DNA of 64,000 nt, from assembly GCF_000214375.1 (NCBI RefSeq), contig NC_015578.1, forward strand, positions 3,720,001 through 3,784,000, given 5' to 3'. The notes below the pieces were generated by a model. The model had not been told where the DNA came from and ran no database searches. It saw only the letters and a program-made list of their open reading frames with translations. Position numbers and translations under genes: made by a program. Every line of letters starts with the position of its first letter. Within the stretch, counting starts at the first letter, position 1. The DNA comes from Treponema primitia ZAS-2 (GTDB lineage: Bacteria; Spirochaetota; Spirochaetia; Treponematales; Breznakiellaceae). Positions 50,893 to 59,532 of the stretch are shown one piece after another.

Positions 50893-52287
50893 TCAAAACT
50901 CCAAGGGGCTTACAGGCTGGGCCGGGGTGATACCTTGCCGATCGGCCTTGAAGAAGTAGATAACCCGGGGGGAGGCTGCCCGGCGCAGGACCGTGATGCC
51001 GTTCAGGTTCTCAGGGGGCACATATTCTATCCTGAGCCCCTGCTCATCCGAGCTGTACATAAAGTTGATCCGAATACCGGAACTGCTTATGCCGTCAAAG
51101 TGCAGGGTAAAGGCCCCGGTATACCGTTCTTCCAGTTCCGTATCCAGGAAGAGGCCCATGTTCACGGTTCCGCTGCCCAGGGCTGAAGCGGGAATTACCT
51201 GGGGGATAAGGATGTTGTTGCCGGTCCAGGTAAAGGCGCCGTTCCGCAAGAAAGAAAGGGTGCCATAATTGGTGCTCTGGAAAACCGGCCCCAGGGCATA
51301 GAGGTTTTCCAAGAGGGTTTCCCGCCGTTCCGTTTCCTGGGCGATCAGGTCCCCCAGGTCCATAGGCAGGGTTACAAAGACCAGGGCTTTCAGGGCGCCG
51401 CCGTTTTCCGTGTACTGGACGGTCAGGACCGTGTCGGACTGCAAATTCATCTGGAGGGGGGCGCCCTCAAAACGCCAGGCCCGGTTTCTGGTCCGTTCGA
51501 TCCCCGTATAGGAAAAACTCAGGTCCATGTTTGGCAGGTAGATTTGGGCAACCCCCGTATCCGGGTTCGGCAAAAAACGCCAGTGCATTTGAAGGTCCTC
51601 CAGATCCACCCTTCGGGAAGACACCATGGCCCCATACCAGTCGGGATACCATGTATTGGACAGGACCATATCCAGATCCGGGTCTTCCATATCCTCCACC
51701 GCCGCCGCAGGGACAACCCGGAGGGCGCCGCCGGTATGTTCAAAGAGTTTAAGCCGATAGGAAAAGCAGTACCCGGTGGAACCATCTTCGGTCAGTACCC
51801 GGTACCAATCCCCCGGAAGGGGGTCCCCGGTGGTGCTGATGGCGGGATTCCCCTCGACCCTGGCCAGGACTTTGATAATCTCCCCCATCCGCAAACGGTA
51901 GACCCGCCGCGCGCTGTTATCCGGATCATCCCGGATAGGCAGCCCGTCCTGGGCGGTTTCCGCATATAGCCGGGCATATTCGGCAAATTCCGCCGCCCGT
52001 TTTTCCGCCGCCTTTTTCCCCCCTGCCAGTTCCAGCTGCCAGACAGGGATTTCAAATTTGTTGGTACCCTTAGTTATCCGGTAGGCTTCGGGAATCCCCA
52101 CCACCCACACATGGTCTATATTGGAACGGATGTACACGGGCAGCACGGTTCCCGAAGGGATCGGGGGATCCTCGGTAGACCAAAGCAGCACCCCCCAGCC
52201 CAAGAGCCGGGAACAGGAGCTTAGCAAAACGCCCAGGAGTATACACAAGAAAAAGCCGGACAACCGGGCTAAACCAAGAGACCGCAT
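50893..52287 (-). CDS. SH3-domain lipoprotein
   Basis: A 464-residue exported lipoprotein (lipobox LLSSC, Cys24 counted from ATG 52287). Residues about 105-185 look like a bacterial SH3 region (DNSARRVYRLRMGEIIKVLA, GDWYRVLTEDGSTGYCFSY), a fold that often binds cell-wall peptides. The C-terminal half is beta-rich (SFLRNGAFTWTGNNILIPQV) and has no family I know. I chose ATG 52287 since the signal peptide follows it directly. An ATG at 52383 would add 32 odd residues. It lies six bases upstream of the ABC-F gene. Confidence 0.75.
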   Translation of the reverse strand: MRSLGLARLSGFFLCILLGVLLSSCSRLLGWGVLLWSTEDPPIPSGTVLPVYIRSNIDHVWVVGIPEAYRITKGTNKFEIPVWQLELAGGKKAAEKRAAEFAEYARLYAETAQDGLPIRDDPDNSARRVYRLRMGEIIKVLARVEGNPAISTTGDPLPGDWYRVLTEDGSTGYCFSYRLKLFEHTGGALRVVPAAAVEDMEDPDLDMVLSNTWYPDWYGAMVSSRRVDLEDLQMHWRFLPNPDTGVAQIYLPNMDLSFSYTGIERTRNRAWRFEGAPLQMNLQSDTVLTVQYTENGGALKALVFVTLPMDLGDLIAQETERRETLLENLYALGPVFQSTNYGTLSFLRNGAFTWTGNNILIPQVIPASALGSGTVNMGLFLDTELEERYTGAFTLHFDGISSSGIRINFMYSSDEQGLRIEYVPPENLNGITVLRRAASPRVIYFFKADRQGITPAQPVSPLEF

Positions 52288-52440
52288 AAAGTTTACTTTA
52301 CCGGAGCATGGGGGAATTGTGAAGGGGGGCTTCGATCTACGCACCCTCCACGCCCTCACAAAGAGTACGACAATTTCACTCAACTATATATCGGCATTTC
52401 CCTTGACACTCTTCGCATTTATCAGCATCTTATACCATAT

Positions 52441-53052
52441 ATGTACAACTGTTCGCCCCATGCCAACGAAGCCATCCCTCAGGAATACAGGAAAATCGCC
52501 GAGGATCTGTTCCCACCGGGGTTTCCCAAGCCAGGACAGGGGCCATCTCTGAAGTCGGCGGAGGCTTTTGCGGAGATTTTGGGGATTGGGGCGGATTATA
52601 AGCGGCTGCTTTATACCCAGCGTTCCGGGGCGGAGATGGCCCACTTTCTGGGGCATTTTCAAAACAATCTGGATCTACTGATTCAGAAAACCTGGGTGGA
52701 AAAGAGCGACGAGGCCCGGAAAGAAAAGCTCCAGGACCGTATCCCCGGGTTTATCGCGGAAATCGAGGGGGGGGATTACCGGAAGGCGCTGAAGGAATTC
52801 GGCGGCGTTCTGGAGGAGTTAACCCATTTGCTTTTCGGCGCCCAGAGCCACAAGGATGATTTTGCTGAGTATGCTTTCAGGATCGATCTTCAAATGGGGC
52901 TTTTTTGGTGGTATGGGGGGCAGATTGGCTGCCTCAAGTCGGCTTACGACGGAAAACAGGGGAACGGGGTGGCCAAGGGGGTCAATGATCCCTGTAACGA
53001 GGGGCTTTGGGCAGTATTGCTCCTGGGTATCTGTTATCTTACTAATTTTTAA
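52441..53052 (+). CDS. Unknown helical protein
   Basis: A 203-residue soluble protein with charged helices (KRLLYTQRSGAEMAHFLGHF, ARKEKLQDRIPGFIAEIEGG) and a more hydrophobic Trp/Gly-rich end (MGLFWWYGGQIGCLKSAY). I recognise no family. The ATG at 52441 has no ribosome site. A TTGACA lies at 52403-52408 with weak -10 candidates close to the ATG, so a leaderless message is conceivable. The composition matches the host genome, and the frame uses normal codons, so I judge it to be a real gene. Confidence 0.6.
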   Translation: MYNCSPHANEAIPQEYRKIAEDLFPPGFPKPGQGPSLKSAEAFAEILGIGADYKRLLYTQRSGAEMAHFLGHFQNNLDLLIQKTWVEKSDEARKEKLQDRIPGFIAEIEGGDYRKALKEFGGVLEELTHLLFGAQSHKDDFAEYAFRIDLQMGLFWWYGGQIGCLKSAYDGKQGNGVAKGVNDPCNEGLWAVLLLGICYLTNF

Positions 53053-53095
53053 GTGCTTATTGTTAAAAAACCGTTTTTATACTATTTTATTCGAA

Positions 53096-53114
53096 GCCGG
53101 GTCAAAGACCCGGC
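53096..53114 (+). terminator. GC-rich hairpin after the unknown helical gene
   Basis: GCCGGGTC, loop AAA, GACCCGGC: a perfect 8-bp stem 43 bases after the stop. No T-run follows, so it may be a processing or pausing structure, not a full terminator. Confidence 0.45.
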
Positions 53115-53145
53115 AGTACAATAAATTTCTTATCGAACGACGATA

Positions 53146-53165
53146 CCCCACCCTTTAGGGTGGGG
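53146..53165 (+). repeat. CTTTAGGG hairpin ahead of glnS
   Basis: CCCCACCCTTTAGGGTGGGG is an 8-bp inverted repeat with loop TTTA, preceded by ATA. A closely similar sequence lies on the minus strand at 19672-19690, and a related one at the end of the remnant near 47.09 kb. The form resembles the right-end hairpins of IS200/IS605 elements. A further imperfect hairpin (CTCACGGAC with GTCCGTCGTGAG) follows before glnS. Confidence 0.55.
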
Positions 53166-53231
53166 AGAGTCATTCTCACGGACTGGTGAGCCGGATTACG
53201 AGCCCTGTCCGTCGTGAGGGAGAATTTTAAT

Positions 53232-54950
53232 ATGCCAGAGAATGTGCCGGAAACCGCATCGGACTTTATCAGCGAATTCATCAAAGAGGACCTCAAAAAC
53301 GGCCGGTTCGGCTATGTCCATACCCGGTTTCCGCCTGAGCCTAACGGCTGGCTCCATATCGGCCACTGCAAGGCCTTCTATATCGACTTTTCTATGGCGG
53401 AACGCTTCAAGGGCAAGTGTAATCTCCGCTTTGACGATACCAACCCGGAAAAAGAGGATATCTCCTACGTGGAGGCTATCAAACGGGATGTCAAATGGAT
53501 GGGTTATGACTGGGAGGATCGGGAATTTTACGCTTCCGACTATTATGAATACCTTTACGACCTGGCGGTGAAGATCATTAAAAAGGGTCATGCCTATGTG
53601 GATGACCTTACGGACGAAGAAATGAGCGAATACCGGGGAACGGCGGTGGAGGATAAAAACAACATCACCAATACTCCCCCGGGGCGGAATAGCCCGTACC
53701 GGGACCGGTCGGTCGAAGAAAACCTGGACCTCCTGGCCCGAATGCGGGCGGGAGAATTTCCCGATGGAGCGCGGACCCTGCGGGCCAAGATCGACATGGC
53801 CCACCCCAACCTGCTCCTGCGGGACCCGGTGATGTACCGGATCCGGCGGGAAACCCATTACCGTACCGGCAATAACTGGTGCATCTATCCTATGTACGAT
53901 TTCCAGCACCCCCTTTCGGACGCTAAGGAGGGGATTACCCACTCGCTCTGCTCATTGGAGTATGAGATACACCGGCCTTTGTACGAATGGTTCATTAACG
54001 AAGCGGAGGTGTTCCCCAGCCGACAGATCGAATTTGCCCGGCTTAACATCACCCATACGGTGCTTTCCAAGCGCTGGCTGCTCAAGCTGGTCCAGGACAA
54101 CTATGTCTCGGGCTGGGACGATCCCCGGATGCCCACCATCGCAGGTCTACGGCGCCGGGGCTATACGCCAGAGGCTATACGGAGTTTCATTTCCCAAATC
54201 GGGATTGCCAAAACCGACAGCATGGTGGATATCGCCTTCCTCGAATACTGTCTCCGGGAGGACCTGAATAAGCGATCCCCCCGGATCATGGCGGTGCTCA
54301 AGCCCTTAAAGCTCATCATCGAAAATTGGGAAAATGGTAAGGCCGAGGAACTGGAAGCGGTGAACAACCCTGAGGACCCGGCGGCGGGGTCCCGGAAGAT
54401 ACGCTTTACCCGGGAACTCTGGATTGAGCAGGACGACTTTGAGGAGACGCCGCCGCCTAAATACTTCAGGCTTTTCCCGGGGAATTCGGTGCGCCTGCGC
54501 TACGGGTACATTGTTACCTGCACGGGCTTTGACAAGGATGCTGCGGGTACTATTACTGCGGTGCGCTGTACCTATGATCCGGAAACCAAGGGGGGCAATG
54601 CCCCGGACAACCGCAAGGTAAAGGGCACCATCCACTGGCTTTCCGCAGAAGACGCTGTCCCCATGGAGGTGCGTATCTACAACCACCTGTTTGGGGTGGA
54701 GCGGCCCATGGATGTGGCGCCGGGGAAAACCTTCCTGGACAACCTCAGCAAGGATTCCCTGGAACTTATTTCAACTGCCTACGGCGAACCGGGCCTGGCC
54801 AAGGCGGCGCCGGGGGACCGGTTTCAGTTTGAACGGCTTGGGTATTTTGTACGGGATCCCGATTCCTCTGCCCGGGGTACGCCGGTCTTTAATAAAACTG
54901 TGGGGCTCCGGGACACCTGGGCAAAAATCGGACAGAAAACTGTCAAATAG
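53232..54950 (+). CDS. glnS: Glutaminyl-tRNA synthetase
   Basis: A 572-residue class I synthetase charging tRNA-Gln. The HIGH motif is [15 protein letters not shown], the KMSKS equivalent is VLSKRWLL, and [20 protein letters not shown] and [17 protein letters not shown] are family signatures. The C-terminal beta-barrel anticodon-binding domain is complete ([20 protein letters not shown]). I start at ATG 53232, which has GAGGGAG at suitable spacing. Presence of GlnRS means tRNA-Gln need not be charged by the indirect amidotransferase route. Confidence 0.96.
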   Translation: MPENVPETASDFISEFIKEDLKNGRFGYVHTRFPPEPNGWLHIGHCKAFYIDFSMAERFKGKCNLRFDDTNPEKEDISYVEAIKRDVKWMGYDWEDREFYASDYYEYLYDLAVKIIKKGHAYVDDLTDEEMSEYRGTAVEDKNNITNTPPGRNSPYRDRSVEENLDLLARMRAGEFPDGARTLRAKIDMAHPNLLLRDPVMYRIRRETHYRTGNNWCIYPMYDFQHPLSDAKEGITHSLCSLEYEIHRPLYEWFINEAEVFPSRQIEFARLNITHTVLSKRWLLKLVQDNYVSGWDDPRMPTIAGLRRRGYTPEAIRSFISQIGIAKTDSMVDIAFLEYCLREDLNKRSPRIMAVLKPLKLIIENWENGKAEELEAVNNPEDPAAGSRKIRFTRELWIEQDDFEETPPPKYFRLFPGNSVRLRYGYIVTCTGFDKDAAGTITAVRCTYDPETKGGNAPDNRKVKGTIHWLSAEDAVPMEVRIYNHLFGVERPMDVAPGKTFLDNLSKDSLELISTAYGEPGLAKAAPGDRFQFERLGYFVRDPDSSARGTPVFNKTVGLRDTWAKIGQKTVK

Positions 54951-54959
54951 GAGAACAAT

Positions 54960-55745
54960 ATGATTGTACGTGGTAATGTGTATTCTGAAGTGCTGCATAT
55001 CGAGACGGGGATAAGTGTGCTGGCCCCGGACACGCACCGGGACAAGGGCTCCTGTAAAGTTGTGTATCTTTTCCACGGCTTGCATGGGGATCACAATTCC
55101 TGGCTTGACAGCACTATGCTTCAGACCCTTGCCAAGGATTATAACGCCATCTTTGTCATGCCTGAGGTAGGGAGGAGTTTCTACGCCGACATGAAACATG
55201 GGTATGACTACTTCACCTATGTCAGTGAAGAGCTTCCCGAAATCAGCAAGAAGGTGTTTAATATTTCTGCGAAGCGGGAAGATACAGCGGTGATGGGATG
55301 TTCCATGGGAGGTTACGGCGCCTTGAAATGCGCGTTAACCAAACCGGATCAATATGGTTTCTGCGGAGCTATTTCCTCGGCTTGTTTATTTATTGATGAA
55401 CATCTTAACAGTTTACAGAAAAATGCTGACTATTGGTTAAAGACCGGCGGACCGGAAGCAGAAGCCATACTCCGGGACTTTTATGCCATATTCGGCAACG
55501 ATCTGTCCTACACCGAGGGTGATGAAATTATTAAACTGACCAGGAAAATTGCTTCCCGCTCGGTAAAACCGAAGATCTACGCCGCATGCGGAACTGAAGA
55601 TCCTCTCCAGAAAGAGAACATCCGCTTTAAGGACCAGATTGAAAAACTGGAATGGGATTATACCTACGAAGAATGGGCCGGCGTTCATGACTGGCAGTTC
55701 TTTAACGATGGGTTAAATAAAGCACTTCAGGTGTGGTACTCTTAG
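54960..55745 (+). CDS. Esterase, alpha/beta hydrolase (EstA / esterase D type)
   Basis: A 261-residue alpha/beta hydrolase of the putative-esterase family. The nucleophile elbow is VMGCSMGGYGALKCAL, the oxyanion region VVYLFHGLHGDHNSWL, and the C-terminal His is in WAGVHDWQFFNDGL. Such enzymes include S-formylglutathione hydrolases and acetyl- or feruloyl-esterases that deacylate plant-type glycans. It lacks a signal peptide, so it should be cytoplasmic. It lies nine bases after glnS and is probably on the same transcript. Confidence 0.88.
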   Translation: MIVRGNVYSEVLHIETGISVLAPDTHRDKGSCKVVYLFHGLHGDHNSWLDSTMLQTLAKDYNAIFVMPEVGRSFYADMKHGYDYFTYVSEELPEISKKVFNISAKREDTAVMGCSMGGYGALKCALTKPDQYGFCGAISSACLFIDEHLNSLQKNADYWLKTGGPEAEAILRDFYAIFGNDLSYTEGDEIIKLTRKIASRSVKPKIYAACGTEDPLQKENIRFKDQIEKLEWDYTYEEWAGVHDWQFFNDGLNKALQVWYS

Positions 55746-55813
55746 GGATTGTACGGGGTCCTTAATTCTGCCGCATTGAACTACAACAAAACTATAAAAG
55801 AGGGGGTATCGGA

Positions 55814-56944
55814 GTGGGAACATCGAAAGTGTACTTTACCGATATGCGCTGCAAGGTCGGAGACAGTTTGCTGAATAAGCTGGATCGTATAATTACGAAA
55901 GCCGGTATTGAGCAAATTGATTTTAAACAGAAGTATGTCGCCATTAAGATCCATTTTGGCGAACCGGGAAACCTGGCTTTTCTAAGGCCGAATTTTGCCA
56001 AGGTGGTGGTGGATAAAATCAAGTCCCTGGGGGGTATGCCTTTCCTGACGGACTGCAATACCCTCTATGTAGGAAAACGAAACCAGGGGCTTAACCATCT
56101 GGATGCGGCGAACGAAAACGGTTTCTGGCCCCTGTCTACAGGCTGTCAGAACATCATCGCCGACGGTATCCGTGGAACTGATGATGTGGATGTGCCCATA
56201 AACGGCGGTGTCCACTGCAAGGTGGCCCATATAGGCAAAGCTATCATGGACGCGGACATTGTAATTTCCCTAAACCACTTCAAGGGGCACGAAAACACCG
56301 GCTTCGGCGGGGCCCTGAAAAACATCGGCATGGGGAGCGGCAGCCGGGCAGGTAAGATGGCCATGCACAACGATGGTAAACCCCAGGTTAATGAAAGCGT
56401 TTGTGTGGGTTGCAAGATCTGTACCCGGTTCTGTAACCACAACGCCATCAGTTTTGCTGACGGAAAGAAAGCCTCCATCGACCATAATAAGTGCGTGGGC
56501 TGTGGCCGCTGTATTGGTGCGTGCAGTAAAAACGCCATCTTTACCAAGTGGGATACCACCAACGCAACCCTGAATGCCAAAATTGCCGAATACACCAAGG
56601 CGGTGGTGGATGGCAGGCCGAATTTCCACATCACCGTGGTAAACCAGGTTTCTCCCTATTGCGACTGCCATGGAGAAAGCGACACGGCGATTGTCCCGGA
56701 TGTGGGCATCTTTGCCAGTTTCGATCCCGTTGCGCTGGATCACGCCTGTATTGACGCGGTAAACGCAGCTCCATCGATCAAGACCAGTATCATCGGTGAA
56801 CGGGAAGAAACCCACAAGGATAGCCACGGAAACGCGGACCACTTGATGGATATTCACCCCACCACAGACTGGCGGACCCAGATTGCCCATGCGGAAAAGA
56901 TCGGCCTGGGCAGCGGAGATTATGAACTGATTACGGTAAAATAG
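55814..56944 (+). CDS. DUF362 protein with two 4Fe-4S clusters
   Basis: A 376-residue protein. The DUF362 part has VAIKIHFGEPGNLAFLRPNF, ISLNHFKGHENTGFGGALKN and IASFDPVALDHACID-like segments. Two ferredoxin motifs are inserted at about residues 197-240: CVGCKICTRFCNHNAI and CVGCGRCIGACSKNAI, each with a complete set of four cysteines. It probably handles electrons in an anaerobic metabolism, with unknown partners. It starts with GTG at 55814 after GGGGGTATCG. A hairpin follows the stop. Confidence 0.88.
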   Translation: MGTSKVYFTDMRCKVGDSLLNKLDRIITKAGIEQIDFKQKYVAIKIHFGEPGNLAFLRPNFAKVVVDKIKSLGGMPFLTDCNTLYVGKRNQGLNHLDAANENGFWPLSTGCQNIIADGIRGTDDVDVPINGGVHCKVAHIGKAIMDADIVISLNHFKGHENTGFGGALKNIGMGSGSRAGKMAMHNDGKPQVNESVCVGCKICTRFCNHNAISFADGKKASIDHNKCVGCGRCIGACSKNAIFTKWDTTNATLNAKIAEYTKAVVDGRPNFHITVVNQVSPYCDCHGESDTAIVPDVGIFASFDPVALDHACIDAVNAAPSIKTSIIGEREETHKDSHGNADHLMDIHPTTDWRTQIAHAEKIGLGSGDYELITVK

Positions 56945-56957
56945 TAAAACTGCTCCC

Positions 56958-56976
56958 CTCCCGGTTTTACCGGGAG
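56958..56976. terminator. Hairpin between convergent DUF362 and tolC-like genes
   Basis: CTCCCGG, loop TTTTA, CCGGGAG: a perfect 7-bp GC-rich stem in the 43-base gap between two convergent genes. Confidence 0.65.
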
Positions 56977-56987
56977 AGACTGCCGCC

Positions 56988-58388
56988 TTAGTTATTGCTG
57001 AAGACGCTTTCCAGCTGAATCGCCGTAACCAGGGCGGCAAGTTCCTCCTGAAGCAGGGTGATGCGATCTCGGTACCAGGCAAGTTCCTTTGCCAGGTATT
57101 CCCGTTCCTGGCCGTAGCCGCTCTTCCAGGCCGCCTCGGCCTGATCCTTCTGGGCCTCACCAGCCTCAATCTTTAAGGACAGATATTCCTGCCGGTATTG
57201 GGAAAGTTCCAATTGGCGCAGAGTCTTTTCCAGATACTCCTCCAAATCCCGCCGGCCCTTTTCTTCCTCCAGCCTGGCCTGGGCAAGGCTCTCATTTTTC
57301 TGGCGGACAGTCTGATAAAGGCCCCAGTCAAAGATAGTGCTCCGTATCCCCACGGAAGCAGTGAAATTGAGTGACGGGTCCTGCCAGCCGCTGTACCCAA
57401 GCTGGAGGAAGAGGCCCAGATCGGGTTTGCCATAGATTTGCCCACGGGAAGCCGCCAGGAGCCGCTCCGAAGCCTGGGTTTGAAGGGAAAGCATTTTGAG
57501 CCCCAGGTTCCGCTCCTTGCTGAGAGCCAGGAGCCGTTCCTTGTCCAATGGGGAATAACCATGATCATCCTGGTCCGTTTCTGAGGAAAAGCGGATCGAG
57601 TCGGGGTCCAGATCATTCAGCCCTGTCAGGGTCTTAATCGCCAGAAAGGCATTATCCCAGGTTTCCTGTATGCCGTAGTCCCCCAGTTTCACTTCCGCCG
57701 TGAGGAGCTTGGATTCAAGCAGATCCGCCCGGAGGAGGAAGCCGTTGGCAAAACTTTCCTCGGAAATTACTATGAGCCGGTCGGCACTGCGCCGCTGTTC
57801 TTCCAGGATTGCACGGATACTGCTCAGGTAGGCCAGGGTATAGAGATGTATGTCCAGGGCGGTCCCGATATTCCGCCGCTCCTGTTCCATTTGCAGCGCC
57901 GAGGCACGGCTCCCCAGGTTCGCCGCTTTAACAGAATTATTAATACGGCCCCAGGTAAATAGGGGCTGTTCCAGGCTCAGGCCGAATTCATAGCGGGTAT
58001 TATCGCTGAGGCTCATAGTGATGTCCTTATCGGGAAGGGCGGGGAAGGGAATCGAGCCCATACCAGGTACCGCAACCGGCCCACCCGGATAGAGGGCGCC
58101 TTTTTCAACCTTTACCCCCGGGGGATTGGTCATGTAGCTCATATTGCCGGTGAAGCGCAATACCGGAAACCGGGAGGCACGGGCTGAATTGAGGGCCGAT
58201 TGGGCTTCACGGCTGCGGCTTGCGGACAGAAGATAGGTATTGTTCCGTCCAAGAGCCTGGGACAAAAGCTTGTCCCGATCCCATTCCTGTCCATGAGATT
58301 GTATATAAACACCAACTAAAAACAGTCCCACAAGGAAAAACCTATATATAGGCTTGTGATTTTTGTTCTTTTTTATTATTCTTATCAT
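56988..58388 (-). CDS. TolC-family outer-membrane efflux protein
   Basis: A 466-residue outer-membrane channel with a signal/anchor region (FFLVGLFLVGVYIQSHGQ). The family pattern is visible: LLSQALGRNNTYLLSASRSR, NSVKAANLGSRASALQMEQE, long amphipathic helices and the repeated second half (LALSKERNLGLKMLSLQTQA, LGLFLQLGYSGWQDPSLNFT). ATG 58388 is chosen because the longer frame would run into the divergent adaptor gene. With the adaptor and RND pump on the other strand it completes a tripartite exporter, here split into two divergent units sharing a 46-base spacer. Confidence 0.88.
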   Translation of the reverse strand: MIRIIKKNKNHKPIYRFFLVGLFLVGVYIQSHGQEWDRDKLLSQALGRNNTYLLSASRSREAQSALNSARASRFPVLRFTGNMSYMTNPPGVKVEKGALYPGGPVAVPGMGSIPFPALPDKDITMSLSDNTRYEFGLSLEQPLFTWGRINNSVKAANLGSRASALQMEQERRNIGTALDIHLYTLAYLSSIRAILEEQRRSADRLIVISEESFANGFLLRADLLESKLLTAEVKLGDYGIQETWDNAFLAIKTLTGLNDLDPDSIRFSSETDQDDHGYSPLDKERLLALSKERNLGLKMLSLQTQASERLLAASRGQIYGKPDLGLFLQLGYSGWQDPSLNFTASVGIRSTIFDWGLYQTVRQKNESLAQARLEEEKGRRDLEEYLEKTLRQLELSQYRQEYLSLKIEAGEAQKDQAEAAWKSGYGQEREYLAKELAWYRDRITLLQEELAALVTAIQLESVFSNN

Positions 58389-58434
58389 TGTAATTCTGCC
58401 TATAATTGTAATCAAAAGGGACGTTTTTGAATAG

Positions 58435-59532
58435 ATGAGTGCCGCTAATAACAAAAAAAAATCACCTGTAAAAATCACCGCCTTTATTATTTTGGGAGCC
58501 TTACTTCTGGCTGCCCTTTGGTCAATTTTTTTGAAGCCCAAGGCTGCAAAGGAAGAATACCTTGCTCCGGTGATTACCCTCTACCCCCAATGGGGAAAAA
58601 TTGAAAAGAGCATTAGAATCACCAGTCAGGTGGAAACCGGCAGGCTGATTACCCTGGTTCCCCGGGTAGGGGGAACCCTGATACTTCTGGATGCGGACCC
58701 GGGAAAACCGGTTACAATAAACCAACTTCTGGCCCAGGTGGATTCCGTGCCCTATGACCTCACCGGACTCCAGGCTCAGTCGGCCTACCATACCGCCCGG
58801 TCCACCTATGAGCGGGTCAGCAATCTTTATAACAACCAGGCGGCTACCCAACAGCAATACGAGGAAGCCCAAATGGCCTATGAGGCGGCGAAGGCCCAGA
58901 ATGACCTGGCCCAGCTTAACCGGGACTATTCCAATATCCGCTCCCCCATAGACGGGATCGTGCTCATGCGCCACAGCACCGAGGGAGCTGTGGTCGCTGC
59001 CGGAACACCTCTGATCACTCTGGGGGACCTGGAGGATCTGCGGATCACCGCATCGGTGCCGGAAATACACTACCGGTTTTTTGCGGAACACTGGGAGGAT
59101 ATGCCGGTACGGATGCAGGTTCCCGCTTTTGGGGATGAAGAGTTCCTCCTTCAGAGCAGGAGCCTGGCCCCCTATGTGTCCCCGGAAAACCGAAGCTTCC
59201 TGGTGGAATACACCATCCCTGATGCTGCGACACGGGGGCTCAGGCCGGGTATGTTTGCCAATGTATCCTTTGTTCTGGAAAGCCGGGACAATGTTTGCTA
59301 CCTCCCCTTTAAGGCCATGGGGTCCCAGAACCGGCTCTGGTTTGTGGATGAAAACAAACGGGCCCAATTTATAGAATTTATCCCGGCGTTTTTTAACGAA
59401 GAGGTTTTTCAAATCCCCAAGGAATACGGTAAGACCCAATTTATTCTGGAAGGCCAGCATTTCATAACCCCCGGGCAAAGGCTTAACATACTGCCCCAGG
59501 TTCCGGGCAGTGCCGGAGCGCCTCTTCCATGA
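58435..59532 (+). CDS. RND efflux periplasmic adaptor (HlyD/MFP family)
   Basis: A 365-residue membrane-fusion protein. An N-terminal anchor helix (FIILGALLLAALWSIFL) is followed by the lipoyl half-motifs (GTLILLDADPGKPVTINQLL and SPIDGIVLMRHSTEGAVVAA), a helical hairpin (STYERVSNLYNNQAATQQQY) and a beta-barrel domain (LRITASVPEIHYRFFAEHWE). It links the inner-membrane pump to the TolC-like channel. The ATG at 58435 has no strong ribosome site. The stop overlaps the pump gene by four bases (ATGA). Confidence 0.92.
   Translation: MSAANNKKKSPVKITAFIILGALLLAALWSIFLKPKAAKEEYLAPVITLYPQWGKIEKSIRITSQVETGRLITLVPRVGGTLILLDADPGKPVTINQLLAQVDSVPYDLTGLQAQSAYHTARSTYERVSNLYNNQAATQQQYEEAQMAYEAAKAQNDLAQLNRDYSNIRSPIDGIVLMRHSTEGAVVAAGTPLITLGDLEDLRITASVPEIHYRFFAEHWEDMPVRMQVPAFGDEEFLLQSRSLAPYVSPENRSFLVEYTIPDAATRGLRPGMFANVSFVLESRDNVCYLPFKAMGSQNRLWFVDENKRAQFIEFIPAFFNEEVFQIPKEYGKTQFILEGQHFITPGQRLNILPQVPGSAGAPLP

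Noticed and set aside
53060-53231. T-box or other known riboswitch ahead of glnS
   Set aside because: There are several hairpins but no T-box bulge sequence (TGGNACC) or antiterminator arrangement, so only separate hairpins are reported.
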